64,000 nt of DNA, from positions 7,564,001 through 7,628,000 of the forward strand of contig NZ_CP092497.1 in the NCBI RefSeq assembly GCF_022479115.1. The letters run 5' to 3'. Shown piece after piece: positions 34,328 to 43,267 of this stretch (position 1 is the stretch's first letter; each line of letters begins with the position of its first letter). Under the pieces are notes generated by a model, which did no database searches, was not told the DNA's origin, and saw only the letters and a list, made by a program, of their open reading frames with translations. This DNA is from Amycolatopsis sp. EV170708-02-1. Lineage in GTDB: Bacteria > Actinomycetota > Actinomycetes > Mycobacteriales > Pseudonocardiaceae. Position numbers and translations under genes: made by a program.

Positions 34328-34373
34328 CTCGTGAGTGGCAAGGACGGTTAGAACCGTCCTTGCCACTCACGAG
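34328..34373 (-). terminator. Long hairpin terminator, CGTGAGTGG family, copy 1
   Basis: A perfect 22-bp inverted repeat (CTCGTGAGTGGCAAGGACGG... mirrored) around AG begins four bases after the stop of the cupredoxin-repeat gene and ends that operon. The same element recurs at 46507-46554. Confidence 0.85.
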
Positions 34374-34376
34374 GCC

Positions 34377-36269
34377 CTAGACGTCCCGGATCGGCGTCTT
34401 CACGGTCTTCTTCATGCCGGGGTTCTTCGTCTCCGGCTTCTTCTTTCCGGGCCCCGGCTCGGGTTCGGCGGTCGTGCCGCCGATACCGGAGTCGATCGCC
34501 GCCGTGACGATCAGGTTCCGCTCGTCGGACGAGATGACCCCGCCGTCGAGGAGTTCCTGCGTCACGGCCCGCACGTAGGTCACGAACTGGTCGTTCGACG
34601 AGTAGTCCGACTCGTCGTCGATCACGTCGTTGATCGTGCAGCCGTTCCCGGTGTCGCGGTTCTCGACCTGGCTGTCCGCCGTGCCGAGGATCACGGTGTC
34701 CCGGACGTCGGAGTCCGGGCAGGCGTCCGGACCCGGCGGCGCGGCGACGATGGTGAACGCGCCGCCCTGTTCCGCCGAGACGTTGCCCGCCTTGTCCGAC
34801 GCGCGGTAGGTCAGCGTGTGCGTGCCGAGCGCGGTCACCTTCACCGGCGCGGTGTAGACCGTCCAGGCCCCACCGTCCAATTTGTACTCGATCTTGTCCA
34901 CACCGGACCCGGTGTCCGTCGCGGTCAGGTTGATGGTCGCGTCCTCGATGTACGACCAGCTTCCGTCCAGATCGCCGCTCACCACCACGGAGACGACCGG
35001 CGCGGTGCTGTCGTCGCCTTCGACGATGGTGAACGTCGCCGTGCCTTCCGCCGAGACGTTGCCCGCCTTGTCGGTGGCGCGGTACTTCACGGTGTGCGCG
35101 CCGACGACGGTCAGCGCGAGCGGCGCCGAGTACGTGAGCCACGGGCCGCCGTCGAGGTTGTACTCGACCTTGCCGACACCCGAGCCGGTGTCGGTGGCCG
35201 TGAGGGTCACGGTCGCCTTGCCGACGTAGTTGCCCGCGGTGTCCTTGGTGCCGGTCACTTCGGACGTCACCGTCGGCGCGGTGGTGTCACTGCTGACGAC
35301 GGTGAAATGCGCCATGCCCTCCGGCGAGGCGTTGCCCGCCTTGTCCGAAGCGCGGTACGAGACCATGTGCATCCCGGGCGCGGTGACCGCGACCGGAGCG
35401 GTGTACGCGGTCCAAGCGCCTTCGTCCACTTTGTACTCGACCTTGTCGACGCCGGAACCCGCGTCGGTGGCGGTGAGCTTCACGGTGGCGGTGTCGAGGT
35501 AGTTGCCCGCACCGTCCTTGGTCCCCGTCACCTCGGCCGTCACCGTCGGCGGTGTCGTGTCGCCGGGCTGCCCGGTGACGACAGTGAACGACGACATCCC
35601 TTCCGGCGAAACGTTGCCCGCCTTGTCGGAAGCGCGATAGTGGACCATGTGCGCGCCGGCCGTGGAGACGACCACGGGTGCGGTGTACGCGGTCCACGCG
35701 CCGCCGTCGAGCTGGTACTCGACCTTGTCCACTCCGGACTGACTGTCCGAAGCGGACAGATTCACCGTCGCGGAACCGACGTAGTTCCCGGCGGTGTCCT
35801 TGGTGCCGGTCACGTTCGCGGTCACGGTCGGCGGGGTGGTGTCGGCGCCGCCGCCGTCGGTGACGACGAACTCGCCCATCATCTTGGTGTGGCCCTGGAT
35901 CGTGCAGTAGTACCGGTACTTGCCAGGGGTCAGCGTGACCGTGGCCTCGTGCACGCCGTTCTTGTCGTCGTAGGGGTTGGCGAGGATGTTGAGGGTGACG
36001 TCGTGGTTGTAGCCCGGGGTCTCGGTGTCGAACGTCAGCGTGTGCGACATCGTCGAGCCGAGCTCTTCGGTGTTCTTGAAGACGATCGTGGTCTCACCGG
36101 CCACCGCGGTGGACGGCGCGCTGAGGTAGTGGTCGGTGCTGTCGCCCGCGGTCCATTCCAGGGTCTGGACGGGTGCGGCGGAGGCGGGGGCGGACGAGCC
36201 GGGTAACACCAGGCCCGCCAGTGCGAGCGTCGCGGCCACCAAAGCCACGACGAGGGTTCTTGGGGACAT
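34377..36269 (-). CDS. Secreted cupredoxin with four Ig-like repeats and a Cys-Asp-rich C-terminal module
   Basis: 630 residues from the ATG at 36269. A signal peptide (about 1-31) is followed by a cupredoxin domain (about 33-135) with copper ligands in MSHTLTF (His) and YYCTIQGHTKMMG (Cys, His, Met). Four repeats of about 90 residues follow, each with TTPPTVTAxVTGTKD, SGVDKVEYxxDGGAWTAYTAPV and YRASDKAGNxSPEG, an OmpL47/Ig-like adhesive fold. A module of about 80 residues (GCTINDVIDDES core) and a basic Pro/Lys tail end the protein. It probably carries or stores copper outside the cell and may serve the multicopper oxidase in the same operon. The C-terminal module is shared with the next gene upstream. 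Confidence 0.85.
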   Translation of the reverse strand: MSPRTLVVALVAATLALAGLVLPGSSAPASAAPVQTLEWTAGDSTDHYLSAPSTAVAGETTIVFKNTEELGSTMSHTLTFDTETPGYNHDVTLNILANPYDDKNGVHEATVTLTPGKYRYYCTIQGHTKMMGEFVVTDGGGADTTPPTVTANVTGTKDTAGNYVGSATVNLSASDSQSGVDKVEYQLDGGAWTAYTAPVVVSTAGAHMVHYRASDKAGNVSPEGMSSFTVVTGQPGDTTPPTVTAEVTGTKDGAGNYLDTATVKLTATDAGSGVDKVEYKVDEGAWTAYTAPVAVTAPGMHMVSYRASDKAGNASPEGMAHFTVVSSDTTAPTVTSEVTGTKDTAGNYVGKATVTLTATDTGSGVGKVEYNLDGGPWLTYSAPLALTVVGAHTVKYRATDKAGNVSAEGTATFTIVEGDDSTAPVVSVVVSGDLDGSWSYIEDATINLTATDTGSGVDKIEYKLDGGAWTVYTAPVKVTALGTHTLTYRASDKAGNVSAEQGGAFTIVAAPPGPDACPDSDVRDTVILGTADSQVENRDTGNGCTINDVIDDESDYSSNDQFVTYVRAVTQELLDGGVISSDERNLIVTAAIDSGIGGTTAEPEPGPGKKKPETKNPGMKKTVKTPIRDV

Positions 36270-36340
36270 CGCAGGGAAACCTTCCGTACAAGGGAGACCG
36301 GCCGGGCACACGGGACCCGCGCGCCCGGCCGGTTTTCGCG

Positions 36341-39300
36341 CTACAGCTGCCGCACCCGGATGTTGCGGAACTCCATCAGGTCGTTGTCACCGTGGTTCTG
36401 CAGACCGATGAACCCGCTGACGAACTGCCGGAAGTCGGTGGACGGATCGCCCGCCCGCGACGATTGGATCCCCGGCGCGTTCTCGAACTCGTTGATCACC
36501 ACGCCGTTGCGGATGATCGTGTACTTCTGCCCGACGACCTTGATCTCGTACTCGTTCCAGGTCCCCTTCGGCTTCACGCCCGCCTGGTCCAGCGGCCGCG
36601 GGTCGAAGTTGTAGATCGACCCGGTCTTCTGCGGCTCACCGGTGGCCCCGTCGTACAGCTGGACCTCGTGTCCACAGTAGATCGCGACCCAGGCCTGTGA
36701 CGTCCTCGCCGAACCGACCGTGCCGCAGCTACCCGGCGGACGCTGCTCCAGCGGAGTGCGCGGGTCCGGGAACCGGACGAACACACCGCTGTTGGCGCTG
36801 CCGGTCGGCGCGATGTCCTTGAACTGCAGCTTCACCGAGAAGTTGCCGAACTGCCGTGCCGAGTACCACAGCATGCCGAGCCCGCCCGACGGTCGCAGTG
36901 ACCCGTCCGGCTGGATGGTGAACTGCCCGGACGGCGCCTGCGACCAGTTGCGGAACGATTCGGCCGTGCCGTCGTAGATCGCGTCGTAGCCGGTGACGCC
37001 CTTGTTGCCGATGGGCGACGCGGCGGCCGCGGCGTTGATCTTGTCCGACTCGGCCGCGTTCAGCACACCGAGGTCACCGAGCCGGTCCACGGCCTGGGTG
37101 ACGTGGTTGACGAAACCGGCGTGGGAGGTCCACGTGCTCTCGTCGTCGATCATGTCGTCGACCGTGCAGCCGCCACCGGCGTTCCGGTTGGTCACCCCGG
37201 TGTCGGTGTCGCCGATGGTCACCGTGGCACTGGAATCCGCCACGAGACAGCCGACGCTCACCGAGTTCCGCGTGGTCACCGTCTCGCCGTCCGCGTAGGT
37301 CACGGTCAGCTTGGCGGTGTAGAGACCCGTGCGCGGGTAGGTGTGCCGCGGGTCGGGCTGCGTCGAGATCGTGCCGTCGCCGAACTCCCACTTGTAGGAG
37401 ACGCCGCCGGACTTCGACCCGGTGAAGGCCGCGGTGAGCGGCTTGTTCTGCACCATGGTCGACGCCGCCGCCGCGGACGGCGTGGCCTCGCCACCGGTGT
37501 AGCTGATCTTCAGCAGCTTCTGGTTGTTGGTCAGGGTGAAGAAGCCGCCGCCGTAGTCGAGCACGTACAGCGCGCCGTCCGGCCCGAACTTGGCGTCCAT
37601 CCACTGGTTCAGCTTGGTGTCGCCACCGCCGGTCGGGATGATCTGCCGCACCGTCTCGGCGAACACCGGCGGATCCTGCTTCGCGACACCGTTCGGGTCG
37701 AGGGTGACCGCGATCCGGTTCTGCCCGTTGCTCTGGTCACCGATGAACCACTTGTCGTTCCAGTACGACGGCCACGCGACGCCGCTGTTGGTGTTGACCA
37801 GTTCGCGGTGGTACGTCGGCCCGGTCATGACCGCCTGGCCGCCACCCTTGAGGTAGGGCTGCGTGTAGGTGGCCTCGGCCGCGTTGTACGTCGGGACGGA
37901 GCTGTTGGGGCGGTTGGGGAACACCGGCCCGCCGCCGTCCGGCGAGTACCAGATCATGTTCTTCTTGATCGGCGGCAGGTTCACCAGGCCGGTGTTGCGC
38001 GGCGAGGTGTTGACCGGGTTGTCGCAGTCGTACCAGCCGGTGAGCACCGCGGCGTCGGTGCTGCTGCGGTCGCGGTACGGCTGCTTGTTGCCCATGCAGT
38101 ACGGCCAGCCGTGGTTGCCCGCCTCGGTGATGACCGTGGCGGTCTCGTACTTGGCCGGGCCGAGCTCCGGGCTCGGCGAGCTCGCGTCCGGGCCGACCCA
38201 CGCGGCGGTCAGCCAGTTGGTCTTCTTGTCGACTTGCAGACGCGAGATGTTCCGCACGCCCATCACGTAGATCTCGGGCCTGGTCTTGTTCCCGGGGTCG
38301 TTGGCCTCGGGGAACAGGTTGCCCGCCGGGTTGGTGTAGGTACCGTCCGGCTCCGGGTGGATCCGCAGGATCTTGCCGTTGAGGTCGTTGGTGTTACCGG
38401 CGGTGCGGCGCGCGTCCTGGAACGAGACGCCCTTGTAGTCCTGGGTCCAGTTGTTGCCGGAGTACCCGTTGGAGCCCTGCGACGAGTTGCTGTCGCCGGA
38501 ACCGATGTAGAGGTTCCCGTCCTTGTCGAAGTCCATGCCGCCGCCCGCGTGGCAGCAGCTGTGGACCTGGACGTCCCACGACAGCAGATCCTTGCGGGTC
38601 GCCTGGTCCAGCGTCTGGTTCTTCAGGTCGTAGGTGAACCGCGAGACCGTGCGCTTGCCGATCCGCTTGTCGATGTCGACCGACGCGTGCGGCATCCAGT
38701 AGGCGTACATGAAGCCGTTCTCGCTGAACTTCGGGTCCAGCACGAGACCGAGGAGGCCTTCCTCGTTCTTGACCAGTTCGTCGCCGCTGCCGCGGTTGCC
38801 CATCACCTTGAGCGTGGTGAGCAGCTTCGGCTTCTTGGTGACCGGATCCCACTGGTGGATCGTGCCGCAGCCGGCGCCGATCTCGGGGTTGGTCCAGTCG
38901 TTCGGCGCGGGCACGACGTTGCCGGCGCAGGCCGCGCGGCCGATGTAGAACACCCGGCCGTTCGGCGCGATGGTGAGCCCGTGCGGCTCGCCCATCTGGT
39001 CCAGCTGGCCGGGCTGGTTGATCCCGGTCAGGCGCTCGACCTTGTAGTTGGCCGCGATCCCCGCCTTGCAGTCACCGCGCACCATGCCGGTGGTCCACTT
39101 CAGCGCGCCAAGGATGTGGCTTCGGAACTGGGCTTCGCCGTAGCTCGCCTCGGTCCGGCCCATGCCGGTGTAGAAGGAGCGGCCGCCGTCGTAGTCACGG
39201 CACCACGAGATCGGGTGGAAGGCGCCGTTCGCGCCGACACCCGGCTTGTAGGTCGATTCCTCGACCTGCGCGACCGTGTGCACGGTGCCGACCGGGTTGA

Positions 39301-40306
39301 CCTCCCAGTTGAGCCACCGGTCGGTGCGCACCCACTTCTGCGGCAGGCCCGCGGTGGCCGGGTTCGCCTTGTCGAGGACGTCGACCGTGGCCTCGGCCGG
39401 CGGGGCCTCCGGCGGCGGCGGGGTGGTCGAGTTGTCCTTGTACAGCTTCCAATCCGCCAGCTGGATGAGCGGGTCACCGGCGTTGGCGGTGATGTTCAGC
39501 CGGTAGTTCGCGTACGCCGTGGTGTTGGTGAAGGTGAACTTGCGGCTCACGAACCGGTCGGCGAACGTCTCGTTGGTGCGGGTGTCGAGATCGGTCCACG
39601 TGGTCCCGTCGTTGGAGCCCTGCAGGGTCCAGCTCTTGGGGTCACGTCCGGGGAAGTCGTTCGCCGAGACGAGGTCGTAGCTGCTGACCGCGACCGGGGC
39701 GGCCATCTTGTAGGCGACCCAGCCGGTCGGCTGGAAGGCCAGCCACTTGGTGTTCTCGTTGTTGTCGGCGAGCTTTTCCTTGGACTCGTTGGGCGCGTTC
39801 TCCGCGCTCGCGGTGACCGAGGCGACCGCCTCCGGCGTGGGACGCGCCCCCACCGGACGGGCGCCGATCAGGCCGGAGAACCACTGCGAACCGTCCTGGG
39901 CCCGCGCGGCGTCGGACAGGCCGAGGAACCCGCCGCCCGCCTTCATGTAGTTCTGCAGCGAGGTTTCCTGGTCGCGGTTGAGCGTGATGCCCTGCGCGGA
40001 AAGGAAGACGACGCCGCGGTACTTCGCGAGGTTCGCCTGCGTGAACACCGCGGGGTCCGAAGAGGACGAAACGGAGATCCCGTTGGCCTGGCCCAGGCTC
40101 GCGATCGCGTCCGTGGCGCGCAGGACGGGGTCCTTCTGGTCCGCGGCGGTGCCGTGGAAGACCAGGACGTTCACCGGGACGTTCGTCGCGGCTTCGGCGG
40201 TCACCGGTGCGATGGCCAGCGGAAGCCCGGAAGTGACGACGGCGCCGACCGCGAGCGCGGCCAGTGACCGTCTGCGGAGCCGACGTTGCGAAAATACTCG
40301 TCTCAA
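36341..40306 (-). CDS. Secreted ThuA / discoidin / sugar dehydrogenase / PKD / DUF1080 fusion protein
   Basis: 1321 residues. The start is a TTG at 40306 with AAAGGAG seven bases upstream; the signal peptide follows. Order: ThuA-like N-half (about 43-147), an inserted F5/8C discoidin domain (about 150-285), ThuA C-half (about 305-425, FHPISWCRDYDGGRSFYTGM), a PQQ-type glucose/sorbosone dehydrogenase propeller (about 440-900), a PKD domain (about 910-995), a GCTVDDMIDDES module and a C-terminal DUF1080/3-keto-disaccharide hydrolase domain. ThuA and DUF1080 belong to 3-keto-sugar metabolism, so I infer extracellular oxidation and cleavage of a glycoside. Whether the propeller binds PQQ is unknown; no PQQ synthesis genes are here. 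Confidence 0.88.
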   Translation of the reverse strand: MRRVFSQRRLRRRSLAALAVGAVVTSGLPLAIAPVTAEAATNVPVNVLVFHGTAADQKDPVLRATDAIASLGQANGISVSSSSDPAVFTQANLAKYRGVVFLSAQGITLNRDQETSLQNYMKAGGGFLGLSDAARAQDGSQWFSGLIGARPVGARPTPEAVASVTASAENAPNESKEKLADNNENTKWLAFQPTGWVAYKMAAPVAVSSYDLVSANDFPGRDPKSWTLQGSNDGTTWTDLDTRTNETFADRFVSRKFTFTNTTAYANYRLNITANAGDPLIQLADWKLYKDNSTTPPPPEAPPAEATVDVLDKANPATAGLPQKWVRTDRWLNWEVNPVGTVHTVAQVEESTYKPGVGANGAFHPISWCRDYDGGRSFYTGMGRTEASYGEAQFRSHILGALKWTTGMVRGDCKAGIAANYKVERLTGINQPGQLDQMGEPHGLTIAPNGRVFYIGRAACAGNVVPAPNDWTNPEIGAGCGTIHQWDPVTKKPKLLTTLKVMGNRGSGDELVKNEEGLLGLVLDPKFSENGFMYAYWMPHASVDIDKRIGKRTVSRFTYDLKNQTLDQATRKDLLSWDVQVHSCCHAGGGMDFDKDGNLYIGSGDSNSSQGSNGYSGNNWTQDYKGVSFQDARRTAGNTNDLNGKILRIHPEPDGTYTNPAGNLFPEANDPGNKTRPEIYVMGVRNISRLQVDKKTNWLTAAWVGPDASSPSPELGPAKYETATVITEAGNHGWPYCMGNKQPYRDRSSTDAAVLTGWYDCDNPVNTSPRNTGLVNLPPIKKNMIWYSPDGGGPVFPNRPNSSVPTYNAAEATYTQPYLKGGGQAVMTGPTYHRELVNTNSGVAWPSYWNDKWFIGDQSNGQNRIAVTLDPNGVAKQDPPVFAETVRQIIPTGGGDTKLNQWMDAKFGPDGALYVLDYGGGFFTLTNNQKLLKISYTGGEATPSAAAASTMVQNKPLTAAFTGSKSGGVSYKWEFGDGTISTQPDPRHTYPRTGLYTAKLTVTYADGETVTTRNSVSVGCLVADSSATVTIGDTDTGVTNRNAGGGCTVDDMIDDESTWTSHAGFVNHVTQAVDRLGDLGVLNAAESDKINAAAAASPIGNKGVTGYDAIYDGTAESFRNWSQAPSGQFTIQPDGSLRPSGGLGMLWYSARQFGNFSVKLQFKDIAPTGSANSGVFVRFPDPRTPLEQRPPGSCGTVGSARTSQAWVAIYCGHEVQLYDGATGEPQKTGSIYNFDPRPLDQAGVKPKGTWNEYEIKVVGQKYTIIRNGVVINEFENAPGIQSSRAGDPSTDFRQFVSGFIGLQNHGDNDLMEFRNIRVRQL

Positions 40307-40319
40307 GTTCTCGCTCCTT

Positions 40320-41342
40320 TCAAGACTGGTGATGGTGGGCCGAAGCCCCGGTGGCGTCCGGAGTGGACGTGGTGGTGTGCTGATGTCCCTTGAAGCGGTC
40401 GATCGCCTCCTGGGCGCCCGCGGGCATCCCGCCGTCGGCGTTGCGGACCAGGAACACGCCGGACATGCCGTCGTCCGAGTGCTGCTGGACGTGGCAGTGG
40501 TACATCCACGCGCCCGGCCCGACGCCGTCACCGGCGATCACCTGGAACCCGAAGGAGTTGCCGGGGTCCAGGGTCTTGTTGTCGAGGATCGGGGCGTTGT
40601 CGGTCGCGCTGGTGAGCATGCCGGTGCGGGTGTCCGCCCAGCGGTGCGCGTGCAGGTGGAAGGTGTGCATCAGGTTGCCGTGCCCGATGCAGATGAACTC
40701 GACGCGTTCGCCGAGGTTCGCCTCGAAGATCGGCGTGTTCGGGGCCACCTGGTGGTTGATCCACATTTCGGTGAACACCACGGTGAACTGCTTGCTGGGC
40801 AGCAGATCCCCGCGCCTGCGCACGATCAGGCCGCCGTAGAGCCCCTTCATCAGGCCCGCGGTGCCGTGGTCGCCGCCGAACGCGTGGTCGTGGTAGTGCC
40901 AGTACCCCGCGCTGCCGGGCATCCAGAAACCGTTGGCCGCCTGGTAGGCCGTCCGGGTCTTCCAGGTGTAGGTCTTGGTCTCGTAGGGCTTGTTGAAGGA
41001 ATCGTTGAACGGCGAGCCGTCGGATTTGGTGTCGTAGTTGACGCCGTGCGGGTGGATCGAGAGCCGCTGGTCGGTGTTGTTGACCAGCTCGATCACCAGC
41101 GTGTCACCCTCGTAGCACTCCAGGAGCGGCCCGGGGATCGTCGGTTTGCCGGGCTCGAGCCCGTAACCGACCCGGGTCGTGCCGGGAACGTAGTCGGCGT
41201 AGACGGTGATGTTGCGGGTCATCCCCGCGGCGGCGGCCGGCGCGGAGCCGGCGCTCGCCGAGACCACGACCGGGGCGATCACCCCGGCCGCGGTGCCCGC
41301 GAGCATCGATCTGCGGGACAGCCCGCGTTTCTTGTTGTCCAT
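40320..41342 (-). CDS. Tat-exported small multicopper oxidase (two-domain, laccase-like)
   Basis: 340 residues. A Tat signal (SRRSMLAGTAAG) precedes a two-domain oxidase. All copper motifs are visible: HPHGV, HYHDH, FHLHAHRW and HCHVQQHSDDGM, the pattern of trimeric small laccases of actinomycetes. The axial methionine is present in the last motif. A His-rich tail (ASAHHHQS) could also bind metal. It acts outside the cell on phenols, metals or as an electron sink and is encoded between two ThuA/dehydrogenase fusions and isomerase genes. It probably works with the cupredoxin. Confidence 0.9.
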   Translation of the reverse strand: MDNKKRGLSRRSMLAGTAAGVIAPVVVSASAGSAPAAAAGMTRNITVYADYVPGTTRVGYGLEPGKPTIPGPLLECYEGDTLVIELVNNTDQRLSIHPHGVNYDTKSDGSPFNDSFNKPYETKTYTWKTRTAYQAANGFWMPGSAGYWHYHDHAFGGDHGTAGLMKGLYGGLIVRRRGDLLPSKQFTVVFTEMWINHQVAPNTPIFEANLGERVEFICIGHGNLMHTFHLHAHRWADTRTGMLTSATDNAPILDNKTLDPGNSFGFQVIAGDGVGPGAWMYHCHVQQHSDDGMSGVFLVRNADGGMPAGAQEAIDRFKGHQHTTTSTPDATGASAHHHQS

Positions 41343-41356
41343 TGTGGATTCCCCAG

Positions 41357-42253
41357 CTAGAAGCGGACGTTACGGAGATAGGTGAATCCGGTCTGGGCGG
41401 TGCTCAGGGGATCCGTGGGGTTGTCGTGCTCGACGATGTATTCGGCGAGGTGGGGACGGGTGTGGGAGAAGATGCGGGGGAAGTCGATGACGCCCTTGCC
41501 GGGGTCGACCATCTTCCCGTCCGCCGTCCGGTCCTTGACGTGGTACTGCACCACGCGCGGACAGTGCTGCCGGTACAGGGAAACCGGGTCCATCCCGCCT
41601 TCCACCGCCCAGAACAGGTCGATCTCCAGGTGCACGTAACGCGGGTTCGTGTTCCTGGTGAGCACGTCGTACGGGCGCACGCCGCCGATCGGCGCGAACT
41701 CGTGCGCGTGGTTGTGGTAGCCGAGCGGAATCCCGGCCTGGCGGAACTTCCGGGCCGCCGCGTCCATCCGGCCGGCGAACTGCTTCCAGCCGTCGATGGT
41801 GTCGAAGTTCGCCCACGGCACGTTGGCGCGGGTGTTCCCGAGGACCTTCGCGTCGGCGATGGTCTTGTCGAGGTCGCCGTCGATGCCGACGTGGGTGGAC
41901 GTCGCCTTGATGTGGTTCTTGTCCAGCAGACCGCGGAACTCCTCGGCCGTGCGGCCGTAGGTGCCCGCCAGTTCGACCTTCCGGTAGCCGATGTCCGCCA
42001 GCGCGGACAGGGTTCCCGGCAGATCGGCCTGCAGCGCGGTGCGCAGGGAGTAGAGCTGGATGCTGATCTTCTCCACCGGGACCCGGCCCCGACCGTGATG
42101 GCCCTGTCCCTCGGTCTCCGCCTCGGTGGCCGCACCGGCGGCGTTGGCGAGGCCCGGCAGGGCTACCGCCGCACCGACCGCGACCGCCGCCGTCGCCGCG
42201 CCACGGAGGAGTGTCCGTCGAGAGTGGAACCGCTCAGCTTCTTCACCGCACAT
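41357..42253 (-). CDS. Tat-exported sugar isomerase/epimerase-like TIM barrel
   Basis: 298 residues. An RR signal (HSRRTLLRGAATAAVAVGAAVA) is unusual for this normally cytoplasmic AP endonuclease 2/xylose isomerase-like fold. The barrel shows ISIQLYSLR, GIPLGYHNHAHEF, HLEIDLFWA and QYHVKDR, with the metal His/Glu/Asp residues of IolE/IolI-like enzymes. It is probably an exported epimerase, isomerase or lyase acting on a keto-sugar or inosose made by the neighbouring dehydrogenases. Gaps to neighbours are 10-14 bases, so it is part of the operon. Confidence 0.87.
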   Translation of the reverse strand: MCGEEAERFHSRRTLLRGAATAAVAVGAAVALPGLANAAGAATEAETEGQGHHGRGRVPVEKISIQLYSLRTALQADLPGTLSALADIGYRKVELAGTYGRTAEEFRGLLDKNHIKATSTHVGIDGDLDKTIADAKVLGNTRANVPWANFDTIDGWKQFAGRMDAAARKFRQAGIPLGYHNHAHEFAPIGGVRPYDVLTRNTNPRYVHLEIDLFWAVEGGMDPVSLYRQHCPRVVQYHVKDRTADGKMVDPGKGVIDFPRIFSHTRPHLAEYIVEHDNPTDPLSTAQTGFTYLRNVRF

Positions 42254-42263
42254 GAAACCGCCC

Positions 42264-43267
42264 TCACTTCTGGTTGCTGAAAGCCGCGTCGAAGGCCGCC
42301 GACGGCTTGTCGAACAGGAGCCCCCGCAGATAGGTCACGGCCTCCGCCGCGCCCCGGAGCCGGTCCATGCCGGCGTCCTCCCACTCCACCGAGATCGGAC
42401 CGGCGTAGCCGATCGAATTCAGTGCGCGGAAACAGTCCTCCCAGGGCACGTCGCCGTGCCCGGTCGAAACGAAGTCCCAGCCGCGTCGGGGATCTCCCCA
42501 GGGGAGATGCGAGCCGAGCCGTCCGTTCCGTCCGTCGAACCGTTTCCTGGTGTCCTTGCAGTCCACGTGGTAGATCCGGTCGGCGAAGTCGAGGATGAAG
42601 CCGACCGGGTCGAGGTCCTGCCAGATGAAATGCGAAGGATCCCAATTCAGCCCGAATGCCGGACGGTCGCCGACAGCTTCGAGCGCACGTTTCGTGGTCC
42701 AGTAGTCGTAAGCGATCTCCGACGGGTGGACCTCGTGGGCGAACCGCACGCCCACCTCGTCGAAGACGTCGAGGATCGGGTTCCACCGGTCGGCGAAGTC
42801 CTGATAGCCGTCGTCGATGACCGCCTGCGACACGGGCGGGAACATCGCGACGTACTTCCAGGTCTTCGAACCGGTGAAGCCGATCACCGTGTCCACACCG
42901 AGTTTCGCCGCCGCGCGGGCGGTGTCGGCCATCTCCTTCGCCGCCCGCTGCCGGACGCCTTCGGGCTCACCGTCCCCCACACCCGGGCGGGGATGATGGC
43001 CTGGTGGCGTTCGTCGATCGGGTCGTCGCAGATGGCCTGCCCGACGAGATGGTTGGAGATCGCCCACACCTTGAGGCCGTGCTCGGCGAGCAGCTTGAGC
43101 CGCCCGGGCACATAGTCCTCTTCGGACAGTGCGCGATCGACCTCGAAGTGGTCTCCGGAGCACGCGATTTCGAGGCCGTCGTAGCCCCATTCACTGGCCA
43201 GCCTGCACACCTCGGTGAACGGGAGATCCGCCCACTGGCCGGTGAAGAGGGTGATCGGACGGCTCAT
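42264..43267 (-). pseudogene. Sugar isomerase/epimerase (TIM barrel), broken by a one-base frameshift
   Basis: Two frames together encode a 334-residue cytoplasmic xylose isomerase-like protein. The N-terminal part ([15 protein letters not shown] to ...IIPARVWG) runs from 43267. The C-terminal part ([20 protein letters not shown] to the end, with [15 protein letters not shown] and [12 protein letters not shown]) is in the next frame. Adding one G to the five-G run at 42974-42978 joins them without loss. The break is either a sequencing slip or a recent mutation. The start overlaps the stop of the ThuA/dehydrogenase gene (TGATG). The residues match sugar phosphate isomerase/epimerases, but the substrate is unknown. 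Confidence 0.85.

Noticed and set aside
34740..35880. Regular repeats suggestive of a CRISPR or satellite array
   Set aside because: They are in-frame repeats that encode the Ig-like units of the cupredoxin protein, with period about 270 bases and diverged sequence.
37103..40267. A 1054-codon open frame on the plus strand opposite the giant dehydrogenase gene
   Set aside because: Arg/Val/Gly-rich translation without any domain, opposite a gene with clear conserved domains; typical of antisense frames at this GC content.
42974..42978. Programmed frameshift in the isomerase gene
   Set aside because: No slippery heptamer or downstream stem is evident, and three similar one-base losses occur nearby, so an error or mutation is likelier.
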